A DNA stretch of 64,000 nucleotides from Bacteroides ndongoniae (GTDB lineage: Bacteria > Bacteroidota > Bacteroidia > Bacteroidales > Bacteroidaceae). The position numbers and the translations under genes were made by a program. Location: positions 1,028,944 through 1,092,943 of the forward strand of contig NZ_FNVV01000013.1 in the NCBI RefSeq assembly GCF_900108345.1, given 5' to 3'. Below are positions 27,688-37,005 of the stretch, piece after piece (position 1 is the stretch's first letter; every line of letters starts with the position of its first letter). The notes under the pieces are model-generated. The model was given only the letters and a program-made list of their open reading frames with translations, did not search any database and was not told the origin of the DNA.

Positions 27688-28860
27688 ATGAAACACTTTT
27701 ACTTTATGAGTTGGACGCTGGGAGCCTTGTTGTTATTGTCATCGTGCGGAGACGGAACCTCTAATAATAAAGAGTCGGAGGAAGATTCTACTGTCACAGA
27801 AAGCCAGGATTTTGCTAAGGGGGCTGATATCAGCTGGGTGACTGAAATGGAAAGTCAAGGACATGTTTTTAAGAATCAGGCTGGAGAAGCACGTGAATGT
27901 ACGGCTTTGATGAAAGAATATGGGCTTAATGCCATCCGCTTGCGTGTATGGGTTGATCCGAAGGAGCATGACAACTGGTGCAACACGGAAGATCTGGTAG
28001 CGAAAGCCAAAAGGGCTCAGAAACTGGATATGGATGTAATGGTCGATTTTCATTATAGCGACTGGTGGGCCGATCCCGGTCAGCAGCATAAGCCGGCTGC
28101 CTGGAAAGGATTGGGAATAAACGAATTGAAGAAAGCGTTGGCGAACCATACGACCGAAGTATTGAATGCATTGAAGGCGGCCGGAGTTACTCCGAAGTGG
28201 GTACAGGTAGGAAACGAAATCCGTCCGGGTATGTTGTGGGACGAAGATGCTTCGCTGAGCGGAGCTTCGTATGACATCCGTGCTTGCGACGTGAAAGGAT
28301 CGAATACGACTTCGACTGAGATAAAATATCGGGCTAACTGGGCCAATTTGGCCACTTTTATAAATACAGGTTATGATGCCGTAAAGGCGGTTTTCCCGCA
28401 AGCCATTGTCATTGTTCATCTGGACAATGGATATGATAATGGACTTTATACCTGGTTCTTCGACGAGCTGAAGAAGAACGGCGGAAAATGGGACATGATA
28501 GGTATGTCGATCTATCCTTATTGGACCATGCAGGAACATCCTGAATATACGGCAGAAAAAACGATTACGGATTGTATTGCTAATATTAAGAAGGTAAGTG
28601 CCCGTTACGGATGCGATGTGATGGTAGTAGAGACGGGTATGGAGTGTGCTGACGACCAAGGACGCCTGGCAAGCGATGCCGTATTGAAACAGGGTAAAGA
28701 GCAACTGGCACGTCTCATAAAAGAATGCCGTGAAAATACTGGAAACAAGTGTAAAGGTGTATTCTATTGGGAACCAGAATGCAAACCGGGCCAATACCGC
28801 TTGGGAGCTTTTACCGAAGATGGCCGGCCGACTGTAATCATGGATGGGTTTAAAGAATAA
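27688..28860 (+). CDS. Endo-beta-1,4-galactanase, GH53, lipoprotein
   Basis: A 390-residue GH53 enzyme with a lipoprotein signal (LLSSC, Cys20) and an acidic linker, so it is probably anchored in the outer membrane. The barrel begins FAKGADISWVTEME. Family motifs are INAIRLRVW-like NAIRLRVWVDP, VMVDFHYSDWWADPGQQ, the acid/base Glu177 in WVQVGNEIRPGMLW, and the nucleophile Glu315 in VMVVETGMEC, followed by GVFYWEPEC. It cuts beta-1,4-galactan of pectic type I arabinogalactan into galacto-oligosaccharides. The next gene, 12 bases on, is a GH2 enzyme that would release galactose. No SusC/SusD for galactan is adjacent, which is unusual for such a pair. Confidence 0.93.
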   Translation: MKHFYFMSWTLGALLLLSSCGDGTSNNKESEEDSTVTESQDFAKGADISWVTEMESQGHVFKNQAGEARECTALMKEYGLNAIRLRVWVDPKEHDNWCNTEDLVAKAKRAQKLDMDVMVDFHYSDWWADPGQQHKPAAWKGLGINELKKALANHTTEVLNALKAAGVTPKWVQVGNEIRPGMLWDEDASLSGASYDIRACDVKGSNTTSTEIKYRANWANLATFINTGYDAVKAVFPQAIVIVHLDNGYDNGLYTWFFDELKKNGGKWDMIGMSIYPYWTMQEHPEYTAEKTITDCIANIKKVSARYGCDVMVVETGMECADDQGRLASDAVLKQGKEQLARLIKECRENTGNKCKGVFYWEPECKPGQYRLGAFTEDGRPTVIMDGFKE

Positions 28861-28872
28861 TAAAGAATAAAT

Positions 28873-31347
28873 ATGAACCGAAGATTATTGATGACTTTAT
28901 GTTGCGCATTACTGGCTTGGATGGCTGTTGCGCAGCAGCGAACGGAAACCTTATTGGAAAAAGGGTGGAAATTTATGAAAGGTGATGTGGCTGATGCCAT
29001 GAAACCTGACTTTGACGACAAGCAGTGGGAAGCTGTGACCGTGCCTCACGACTGGGCCATCTATGGTCCTTTCGACCGTAGTCACGACTTGCAGGAGGTG
29101 GCTGTCACTCAGAATCTGGAGACTGCGGCTTCGGTAAAGACCGGACGTACGGGTGGTTTGCCGTATGTTGGGGTAGGGTGGTATCGGACTACGTTCGAGG
29201 CTCCGGCTGGTAAGCTGGTGTCGCTGGTATTCGATGGCGCCATGAGCGAGGCTCGTGTGTATGTCAACGGACAGGAAGTCTGTTTCTGGCCGTGCGGTTA
29301 TAACTCGTTTCATTGCGACGTTACACCTTATTTAAATAAAGAGGGAGCAAAGAACCTACTGGCTGTCCGCCTTGAAAACCGTCCGCAGTCGTCTCGCTGG
29401 TATCCGGGAGCCGGAATCTACCGAAATGTACGTGTGGTGGCGACGGAGGCTGTGCATGTACCGGTATGGGGAACGCAACTGACAACACCGCACGTTTCTG
29501 CCGAATATGCTTCAGTTTGTCTGAAAACAACTGTTGAGGGAGCCGGGATGAAGGATGTTCGTATCTTGACCCAGATTCTTTCTCCGGAAGGTGAAGTGGT
29601 GGCTTCGAAAGACAATACGATGAAGATTAATCACGGTCAGCCTTTCGAACAGAATTTCTTGGTCGATGCTCCCCGGTTGTGGAGCCCCGAAACACCTTAT
29701 TTATATAAGGCCGTTTCAAAGATTTATGTAGATGGGCAGCAGACCGACGAGTATACTACCCGTTTCGGTATCCGCAGCATTGAGTTGGTGGCCGACAAAG
29801 GTTTCTTCCTGAACGGCCAGCATCGTAAGTTCCAGGGGGTATGCAATCATCACGACCTTGGCCCGTTGGGAGCCGCAATCAATGTAGCGGCTCTTCGCCG
29901 TCAGCTGACACTGTTGAAAGATATGGGATGTGATGCCATCCGTACGTCGCACAACATGCCTGCGCCGGAGTTGGTTGAACTTTGCGATGAAATGGGCTTT
30001 ATGATGATGGTGGAACCTTTCGACGAGTGGGACATTGCCAAATGCGAAAACGGCTATCACCGCTTCTTTAAGGAGTGGGCCGAGAAGGATATGGTAAACA
30101 TGCTTCGCCAGTATCGCAACCATCCTAGCGTGGTGATGTGGAGCATCGGAAACGAAGTGCCTACGCAATGCAGTCCTGAAGGTTACAAGGTAGCTTCGTT
30201 CTTGCAAGACATTTGTCATCGCGAGGATCCGACACGCCCTGTGACGTGTGGTATGGATCAGGTGTCGTGCGTGCTGGCCAATGGCTTCGCGGCCATGCTC
30301 GATGTGCCGGGACTGAATTATCGCACTCACCGCTATGTGGAGTCTTACGAGAAACTGCCGCAGAATCTGGTGCTGGGTTCTGAAACGGCATCGACTGTCA
30401 GCTCGCGTGGAGTCTATAAATTCCCGGCTGAACTGAAGAAACAGGCTATGTACGACGACCATCAGTCGTCGGGTTACGACCTGGAAGCTTGTTCGTGGTC
30501 GAATGTGCCCGATGAGGATTTTGCTTTGGCTGACGATTACGACTGGACGCTGGGGCAGTTTGTATGGACGGGTTTCGACTACTTGGGCGAACCCTCGCCT
30601 TACGATACTGATGCTTGGCCCAGCCACAGCTCGGTATTTGGTATCATCGACCTGGCCAGTCTGCCTAAAGACCGTTACTACCTGTATCGCAGCATCTGGA
30701 ACAAGCGGGACAATACGCTGCACGTGCTGCCTCATTGGACGTGGCCGGGACGTGAAGGAGAGAATACACCGGTCTTTGTTTACACCAATTATCCCGAGGC
30801 TGAACTCTTTGTAAACGGTAAAAGCTATGGCAAGCAGCGAAAACTGACATCCGATGAGGCTCGTGCTTTGCAGGGAAAGGATTCGTTGTGGTTGCAGCGC
30901 CGTTATCGGCTGATGTGGACCGACGTGCCTTACGAGCCGGGCGAACTGAAAGTGGTGGCTTACGATAACAGTGGCAAGAAGGTGGAAGAAAAGACTGTAC
31001 GTACAGCGGGCAAACCTCATCATCTGGAAGTGGTGGCCGATCGTACGGCACTTTCGGCCGATGGCAAAGACCTGGCTTATATAACGGTTCGGGTGGTAGA
31101 CAAGGATGGCAATCTTTGTCCGGCCGACGACCGTCTGGTTTCTTTCACTGTGAAAGGAGCGGGAAGTTTCCGTGCTGCTGCCAATGGCGATGCAACCTGC
31201 CTCGATCTTTTCCATCTGCCCCGTATGCATGCCTTCAGCGGTCAGCTGACAGCTATTGTACAAAGTGGAGCTGAGTCGGGCAATTTGGTGTTCGAAGCCA
31301 AAGCCAAAGGGGTGAAGGCAGGAAAGCTGATGCTGAAAGTGAAGTGA
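28873..31347 (+). CDS. Glycoside hydrolase family 2, probable beta-galactosidase
   Basis: An 824-residue exported protein (signal ending AVAQQ). Domain order: sugar-binding jelly roll (to about 195), Ig-like domain (to 300), catalytic barrel (300-600), a DUF4982-type domain (VFVYTNYPEAELFVNGKSYG) and a C-terminal Ig-like domain (about 720-824). Catalytic residues are Glu428 in VMWSIGNEVP and Glu504 in LVLGSETAST; RTSHNMPAPE is also typical. It follows the GH53 galactanase closely and should cleave its galacto-oligosaccharides in the periplasm. Other GH2 activities cannot be excluded. Confidence 0.88.
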   Translation: MNRRLLMTLCCALLAWMAVAQQRTETLLEKGWKFMKGDVADAMKPDFDDKQWEAVTVPHDWAIYGPFDRSHDLQEVAVTQNLETAASVKTGRTGGLPYVGVGWYRTTFEAPAGKLVSLVFDGAMSEARVYVNGQEVCFWPCGYNSFHCDVTPYLNKEGAKNLLAVRLENRPQSSRWYPGAGIYRNVRVVATEAVHVPVWGTQLTTPHVSAEYASVCLKTTVEGAGMKDVRILTQILSPEGEVVASKDNTMKINHGQPFEQNFLVDAPRLWSPETPYLYKAVSKIYVDGQQTDEYTTRFGIRSIELVADKGFFLNGQHRKFQGVCNHHDLGPLGAAINVAALRRQLTLLKDMGCDAIRTSHNMPAPELVELCDEMGFMMMVEPFDEWDIAKCENGYHRFFKEWAEKDMVNMLRQYRNHPSVVMWSIGNEVPTQCSPEGYKVASFLQDICHREDPTRPVTCGMDQVSCVLANGFAAMLDVPGLNYRTHRYVESYEKLPQNLVLGSETASTVSSRGVYKFPAELKKQAMYDDHQSSGYDLEACSWSNVPDEDFALADDYDWTLGQFVWTGFDYLGEPSPYDTDAWPSHSSVFGIIDLASLPKDRYYLYRSIWNKRDNTLHVLPHWTWPGREGENTPVFVYTNYPEAELFVNGKSYGKQRKLTSDEARALQGKDSLWLQRRYRLMWTDVPYEPGELKVVAYDNSGKKVEEKTVRTAGKPHHLEVVADRTALSADGKDLAYITVRVVDKDGNLCPADDRLVSFTVKGAGSFRAAANGDATCLDLFHLPRMHAFSGQLTAIVQSGAESGNLVFEAKAKGVKAGKLMLKVK

Positions 31348-31373
31348 AACGCCGGAAGAAAGACCTATAATCG

Positions 31374-31545
31374 GTGAGGTTTCACCGTAAGTGGTTAAAT
31401 ACAAGTTGTTTACGGTGAAAGGACTATTCTGGAAAGACTGATCAGACACAGTCGTAATCCTGTTTTTTGAAATTGCGGTGAAACGTGGGTGAAACCTCAT
31501 GTTTCACCGCAATTGTTTGTTAATCAGACTATAGGGAGACGGTGA
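31374..31545. repeat. Cluster of GGTGAAA/TTTCACC inverted repeats
   Basis: TTTCACCGTAA near 31380 pairs with TTACGGTGAAA near 31410. AATTGCGGTGAAAC (31471-31484) pairs perfectly with GTTTCACCGCAATT (31501-31514). Further GGTGAAA copies occur at about 31489 and 31540. The first hairpins may end the GH2 transcript. A related TTCACCGA palindrome lies at 18338-18356. Confidence 0.65.
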
Positions 31546-31788
31546 AAGCGTGAAAGCAAAAAACTACGTTTCAGAACTTTTGTGGGTATGTACGCATTCT
31601 GACTGTCTTGTCGGATGTCTGTTATGGCTGTTTTAAAGTACTACTTTGTATCTCTGAAGTGATACTTTACGAGTGTAAACATCTACATTGGTCGGAGAAA
31701 ATAGGTATTAATGCAGGAAGGAATCGTAATCAATGTCAGGAGGTGTAACAATCGTTGTCAGGCGATGTAGCAAGCAATGCAGTTGAGC

Positions 31789-31870
31789 AACACAAGTGTG
31801 GCTCACGAGCGGTGCAAGTGTGGCTCGTGAACAATGCAAGTGTCTCTCGCGAGCAGTACAAGCATTGTTC
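31789..31870. repeat. 22-bp-period intergenic array, copy 2 (inverted)
   Basis: CAAGTG recurs at 31793, 31815 and 31837, with CAAGCA at 31859: an exact 22-base period. This is the unit of copy 1 on the opposite strand (CACTTG plus a GGCTC/GAGCC core). It lies between the GH2 gene and the starch-locus operator. Confidence 0.82.
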
Positions 31871-31937
31871 GTCTGTGTTGTAGGAGAGGCTGAAAAGCAG
31901 GTAACTTCATATACAGTGAGAGGCATTGCGCGTCTGG

Positions 31938-31951
31938 TGCAATCGTTTGCA
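31938..31951 (+). promoter_or_regulatory. LacI-type operator upstream of the starch locus
   Basis: TGCAATCGTTTGCA, palindromic around CG and identical (as reverse complement) to the site at 27438-27451. It lies 55 bases before a TAnnTTTG box; at the LacI operon the gap is 54 bases. A position upstream of the promoter suits activation or looping better than simple blocking. Confidence 0.65.
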
Positions 31952-32006
31952 TGTTTCAATTTCGACATTTAACTCTTCCTGTATCTTTACATAATCCGAT
32001 AACCTA

Positions 32007-32014
32007 TATATTTG
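32007..32014 (+). promoter_or_regulatory. Putative -7 box of the starch locus
   Basis: TATATTTG matches the Bacteroidetes -7 consensus TAnnTTTG and is 118 bases before the SusC start. No clear TTTG-type -33 element is seen, which would fit a promoter needing an activator. Confidence 0.5.
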
Positions 32015-32132
32015 CCTCAGTCATTTTGTACCTTATAGTCAGGAATGCTATGTAAACGGCACGTGACAGTTTCGGTTGAAAGAAAAAGAATAGTAATAAT
32101 TAATATTGTTAACTTTAATTTTTTTTAGATGC

Positions 32133-35100
32133 ATGAAGCAAGTTAATCTTAGAATCTATCAAATGATTCTTCCCTTATTGTTAGGGTTGTTCTTGTCTGT
32201 AGGCGTTTATGCACAGAATGTTACCGTGAAGGGGCATGTGAAAGATGCTCTGGGTGGTGTGATAGGCGCTAATGTTGTTGAAAAAGGAAATACGTCCAAT
32301 GGTACGATTACCGATATGGATGGTAACTTTACATTGACCGTTCCTCAGGGAGCCACGTTGGTGGTGTCTTTCATTGGTTACAAAACGCAGGAAGTAGCTG
32401 CTGCCCCGCAGGTAGTGGTAACGATGCAAGATGACACGGAGCTGTTGAGCGAGGTCGTGGTCATTGGTTACGGTGTGGCCAAGAAGAACGACTTGACAGG
32501 TTCTGTAACGGCTATTAAGCCTGATGAAAAGAACAAAGGTCTCGTAGTCAACGCTCAAGACATGATTCAGGGTAAGATTGCCGGTGTGAACGTTAATACC
32601 GCTTCGGGTGCTCCGGGTGAAGGTGCACAGATTCGTATCCGTGGTGGTGCTTCCTTGAACGCCAGCAATGACCCGTTGATTGTGATTGATGGTATGCCCA
32701 TGGACGGCAATAGCACCAAAGGTATGAGCAATCCTCTCTCGTTGGTCAACCCCAACGATATTGAGACTTTCACCGTGTTGAAGGATGCTTCGGCCACTGC
32801 CATCTATGGTAGCCGTGGTTCGAATGGTGTCATCATCATTACCACGAAGAAAGGCCATGAAAATCAGGCTCCGAAGGTGTCTTATAATGGTACGGTATCT
32901 GTCAGCACTATCGCCAAAAAACTGGATGTGCTGAATGCTGCCGAGTACGTAGACGTTATCAAAGAAAAGTATGGCGAAACATCTACTGCTTATTTAGGTT
33001 TGGGCTGGAAGAAGTTTAACGACGATGGTACACCCGATTTTTCGGCTGGTACATATGATACAGACTGGCAGAGCGAAATCTATCGCGCCGGTATCAGTCA
33101 GGATCACAATGTCAGCATCACAGGTGGTGTAGGCAATGAAGAGTGGTCCATGCCTTATCGTGTCAGTGTAGGCTACACAGGACAGAACGGTATTTTGAAA
33201 GGTTCGGACTTCAGCCGTGTTACTGCCGGTTTCACTTTGAATCCCTCTTTCTTTGACAAGCACCTCAATCTGAATGTCAACGCCAAGTATTCGTATGCCA
33301 AGACCAATCCGGGTGGCACGGATGCCATTGGTGCAGCCATCACCATGGATCCCACGCGTCCTATTAAGAGCAGTGACGAACAGTTTAAGAACTGGGGCGG
33401 CTACTGGCAATGGACCAAGACAACAGCTGAGTTTGATCCTACTTTCCCTTATGCCCGCAACGACGATGCTCCGAAGAATCCTGTGGAACTGATTGACCAC
33501 TATACGTTCGACAAGAGTGCTCATGTGCTGTTGGGTAATTTTGAGGCTGACTATAAAGTTCACGGTCTTGAAGATCTGCGTTTGCACGTCAACTTGGCTG
33601 GTGAGTACTCCGACGGTGGTGAATACACCAACAATAACCCCTTCTCTACCTATGGCTTCTATTTCGGTGGTGTAGGCGAGAACGTGGAAAAGAAATACAA
33701 TGTAATGCTTTCGTCTTACATCCAATATTATAAGGACTTCAACGAAAATCATCACTTCGACATCATGGGAGGATATGAATACGCTCACATGAAATATTGG
33801 GGTAACCAATGGTATCAGAATTTCTATCCTTCTACAAACGAGAGTGTAGACGACAATGGTAACCCCAAAGCGGGTACTGTGAACAGTTCCAGCGCTACTC
33901 GTTGGAGAGGCCAAACATTTTTGGTCAGCTGGTACGGACGTGCCAACTATACGTTGATGAATCGTTACCTCTTCACTTTCACAGCTCGTTACGATGGTTC
34001 CAGTCGCTTTGCTGAAGGACAGCGCTGGGGTTTCTTCCCCTCGGCAGCCTTTGCTTGGCGTGTGAAGGACGAAAGCTTCCTGAAGGACGTTGACCTCGTG
34101 AGCGACTTGAAGCTCCGCCTCGGCTGGGGTAACACTGGTCAGCAAAACACGGGTAAGGAATACTATACTGCTATCTATAAGGTTGGTACCAGTGACTACC
34201 ACCGCTATCCCGTAGGTCCCGGAAACGATGGTCTGCTCTATCAACCGCTGGCCTATAACGATGACCTTACTTGGGAAACCACTACGACTTACAACATCGG
34301 TTTGGACTACGGTATGTTCGATCAGCGTTTGACTTTGAACGTAGATGCTTACTATCGTAAAACTACCGACTTGCTTTGCACGCCGACTATCCCCGCTGGT
34401 CAGAATTTTGATAACGCCATTCTGCTGAATGCCGGTTCGCTGGAGAACAGAGGTGTTGAAATCGCTCTCTCTGGCAAGCCTGTACAAACAGATGATTGGT
34501 ACTTGGAATTGGGCGTGAACGTGGCCTATAACGACAACGAAATTACCGAACTCTATGGTGGTCGTGATGTCATTGAAGCAGGCATGAAAGTAGGTACTGA
34601 CCAGCAGATCACTTACCACAAGGTGGGCCTGCCTGCCAATTCCTTCTGGGTGTACCAGCAGGTCTATGACGAAACTGGCCGTCCCATCATGGGTGCTTAC
34701 GTAGACCGCAACGCTGACGGTACCATTGACGAAAACGACCGCTACTATTATAAGAGCATCACTGCTCCTTGGACAGGTGGTTTCAATTTCCGTCTTTCTT
34801 ATAAGAACTGGGATCTCGGCAGTAACTTCCGCGCTAGCTTCGGCAACTATGTATACAATAACATCGAGTCGGGCAAGGCCAATTCGTCTGTGCTTTATAA
34901 CTCGAAGGGCTACTACGAGAACAGTACGAGAGATATCATCAACTTAGGTTGGAGTTCGTACAACTATGCACTGACTGATTACTTTGTACAGAATGCCAGC
35001 TTCTTGAAGTGCGACAACATCACATTGGGTTACAACTTCGAGAACCTCTTCAAGTCGGGCAATTATAATGGTATTTCTGGCCGTATCTATGCTTCTTGCT

Positions 35101-35219
35101 CCAACGTCTTTACCATTACGAAGTATAAGGGACTCGACCCCGAACAGACTTCGGGTATGGAAAGCAGCATTTATCCGCGTAGCCGCACGTTCCTGCTTGG
35201 TTTGAATCTGAACTTCTAA
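32133..35219 (+). CDS. SusC-like TonB-dependent transporter of the starch locus
   Basis: A 1028-residue protein from the ATG at 32133; a TTG at 32106 is in frame but lies before the signal peptide (ending GVYAQ). Domain order: a CarboxypepD_reg-like domain (VTVKGHVKDALGGVIGANV, to about residue 105), the TonB plug (LTGSVTAIKP, GKIAGVNVNTASG, IRIRGGASLNASN, VLKDASATAIYGSRGSNG), then the barrel ending LLGLNLNF. It is the first gene of a five-gene SusC-D-E-F-G set, so it should import malto-oligosaccharides across the outer membrane. Codons ending in C are frequent here compared with the SusF and SusG genes further on. Confidence 0.93.
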   Translation: MKQVNLRIYQMILPLLLGLFLSVGVYAQNVTVKGHVKDALGGVIGANVVEKGNTSNGTITDMDGNFTLTVPQGATLVVSFIGYKTQEVAAAPQVVVTMQDDTELLSEVVVIGYGVAKKNDLTGSVTAIKPDEKNKGLVVNAQDMIQGKIAGVNVNTASGAPGEGAQIRIRGGASLNASNDPLIVIDGMPMDGNSTKGMSNPLSLVNPNDIETFTVLKDASATAIYGSRGSNGVIIITTKKGHENQAPKVSYNGTVSVSTIAKKLDVLNAAEYVDVIKEKYGETSTAYLGLGWKKFNDDGTPDFSAGTYDTDWQSEIYRAGISQDHNVSITGGVGNEEWSMPYRVSVGYTGQNGILKGSDFSRVTAGFTLNPSFFDKHLNLNVNAKYSYAKTNPGGTDAIGAAITMDPTRPIKSSDEQFKNWGGYWQWTKTTAEFDPTFPYARNDDAPKNPVELIDHYTFDKSAHVLLGNFEADYKVHGLEDLRLHVNLAGEYSDGGEYTNNNPFSTYGFYFGGVGENVEKKYNVMLSSYIQYYKDFNENHHFDIMGGYEYAHMKYWGNQWYQNFYPSTNESVDDNGNPKAGTVNSSSATRWRGQTFLVSWYGRANYTLMNRYLFTFTARYDGSSRFAEGQRWGFFPSAAFAWRVKDESFLKDVDLVSDLKLRLGWGNTGQQNTGKEYYTAIYKVGTSDYHRYPVGPGNDGLLYQPLAYNDDLTWETTTTYNIGLDYGMFDQRLTLNVDAYYRKTTDLLCTPTIPAGQNFDNAILLNAGSLENRGVEIALSGKPVQTDDWYLELGVNVAYNDNEITELYGGRDVIEAGMKVGTDQQITYHKVGLPANSFWVYQQVYDETGRPIMGAYVDRNADGTIDENDRYYYKSITAPWTGGFNFRLSYKNWDLGSNFRASFGNYVYNNIESGKANSSVLYNSKGYYENSTRDIINLGWSSYNYALTDYFVQNASFLKCDNITLGYNFENLFKSGNYNGISGRIYASCSNVFTITKYKGLDPEQTSGMESSIYPRSRTFLLGLNLNF

Positions 35220-35241
35220 TTCACTCTAAAAAAAGATTTAT

Positions 35242-36978
35242 ATGAATTTCAATAAAATAAGAAAGATATTTCCTGCAGTCGCAATGGCATTGACTGCATT
35301 TATGGGTACCTCTTGCATGGATGACCTCAGCAAGGGCAATATCGACCCCAATGTGGAGGCTAATCCTAGTATACTGGGGCTTTATAGTAAGTGTTATGCC
35401 GGTCTTATCATGGAGGGTAATGATGGTAATGCCGACTTTACGATTGACGATGCCGGTAAGTCTACCTTGCTCCGTAACCTCTACAACTTCAACGTACTTT
35501 CTACTGACGAAGGTATTTGTTGGTGGAGTGATGGCGGTATCGTGGACATTGGTTACAATGCTTGTATGCCGGGTACAGCCACATTGCGTTTTCTTTATTA
35601 TCGTTTGATGTCTAACATCACCTATTGTAATCATTTTCTCACTCTTGAAGCAGCTCAAAGCGACAAGGAGAAAATGGCAGAGGTGCGTCTTATCCGCGCT
35701 TACAATTACTTCCTGATGCTCGACTTCTTTGGCGACCCCACTTTCGTCGAGTCTATCACGGCCGATATTCCCCAGCAGGCACATTGCTATAACGAAAAGT
35801 ATGATGCAAGCAAGACTTACAGCCGTGCCGAACTGCTGCAATTGGGCCGTGAGTTCCTCTTCAACTGGGTAAAGGGACAGATTGAGATGGCAGAGCCCGA
35901 TTTGATTATTGCCCGTGCCAAGACAGACACTGACCCTGACTATGGCCGTATGGACAAGGCGTCTGCATGGTTGTTGCTCAGCCGTTTATATCTCAATGCC
36001 GGTACCTACCTCAATAACGACGGTCAGAACAATCCTTATTGGGATAAAGCTCTGGAGTATGCCGAAATGGTTATCAATTCTGACTACTCTTTATTTGATG
36101 ATTCAAAGATTTCTGCTCAAGCTACTTCCAACGGCTACCGTCCCTACGACCTGCTCTTCATGGGTGACAATGGTTCTAACGGTTCCAGCTGTGAGGCTAT
36201 CCTCCCGCTGCTGCAAGACGGTAAAGTTACAAAAGGCTATGGTGGCTCGCTGTTCTTCATTGCCGCCATGTGGAACGACAAGATGCAAACTGTGACTAAC
36301 CTCACTGCAGGTACTACGGGTAACACGTGGTCGGGTATGCGTTGCCGTCCCGAACTGATTGCCAAGTTTACAAGTAATCCCGAATCGTTTGTAGGTAAGT
36401 CTACTGCTGATATTCGTGCTTTGAACATCGATGACCGTGCTCTCTTTTGGGGTAAAGGTGATGGTGCTGACGAACGCACGCTTGATTTGGGTGACAATTC
36501 CAGTTTCTACCAGGGCATTGTGACCACGAAATGGAACAATAATTACTCTACAGGTGCTACTCCGCACGATACGTATGATGTTGACACAGACTTCTTCCTC
36601 TTCCGCGTGGCTGAAGCCTATCTGAATGCAGCCGAAGCTGAGATGCACATTAATGGTGAAGGTTCGAGCAAAGCCAAGGGGTACATTGATGCTCTGCGTA
36701 AGCGTGCCCATGCAACAGTCAGCACGAGCTATACACTCAATGATGTACTCGATGAGCGTGCCCGTGAGTTCTACTTCGAAGGTTTGCGCCGTACCGACCT
36801 TATCCGTTTCAATCAATTTGGTGGTACGCAAGCCACTTACAACTGGTCGTATAAGGGTGGTAACATCAATGGTGTAACTTTCGATAAGACCCGCAACGTT
36901 TATCCCATCCCGACATCTGAAATCTTAGCTAACAGAAACTTGGTTCAGATTGACGGTTACAGTGAGACTGAAAACTAA
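35242..36978 (+). CDS. SusD-like starch-binding surface lipoprotein
   Basis: A 578-residue lipoprotein (GTSC lipobox near residue 27). SusD features are RLIRAYNYFLMLDFFGDPTFVE-like VRLIRAYNYFLMLDFFG, NAGTYLNND, a RVAEAYLNAAEAEMHI segment, and DERAREFYFEGLRRTDLIRFN near the end. It begins 22 bases after the SusC stop. In the starch system SusD binds the helical form of starch and caps the SusC barrel. The assignment to starch rests on the SusG-type amylase in the same cluster. Confidence 0.92.
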   Translation: MNFNKIRKIFPAVAMALTAFMGTSCMDDLSKGNIDPNVEANPSILGLYSKCYAGLIMEGNDGNADFTIDDAGKSTLLRNLYNFNVLSTDEGICWWSDGGIVDIGYNACMPGTATLRFLYYRLMSNITYCNHFLTLEAAQSDKEKMAEVRLIRAYNYFLMLDFFGDPTFVESITADIPQQAHCYNEKYDASKTYSRAELLQLGREFLFNWVKGQIEMAEPDLIIARAKTDTDPDYGRMDKASAWLLLSRLYLNAGTYLNNDGQNNPYWDKALEYAEMVINSDYSLFDDSKISAQATSNGYRPYDLLFMGDNGSNGSSCEAILPLLQDGKVTKGYGGSLFFIAAMWNDKMQTVTNLTAGTTGNTWSGMRCRPELIAKFTSNPESFVGKSTADIRALNIDDRALFWGKGDGADERTLDLGDNSSFYQGIVTTKWNNNYSTGATPHDTYDVDTDFFLFRVAEAYLNAAEAEMHINGEGSSKAKGYIDALRKRAHATVSTSYTLNDVLDERAREFYFEGLRRTDLIRFNQFGGTQATYNWSYKGGNINGVTFDKTRNVYPIPTSEILANRNLVQIDGYSETEN

Positions 36979-37005
36979 TACACAGAACAAAAAAAGAATT
37001 GTAAT

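Larger units (their letters stand above)
31348..32132. other. Repeat-rich intergenic and control region before the starch locus
   Basis: About 785 bases with no supported gene. It contains the GGTGAAA hairpins, the 22-bp array, the LacI-type operator at 31938 and a -7 box at 32007. The transcript leader of the SusC gene would be about 110 bases. Confidence 0.6.
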
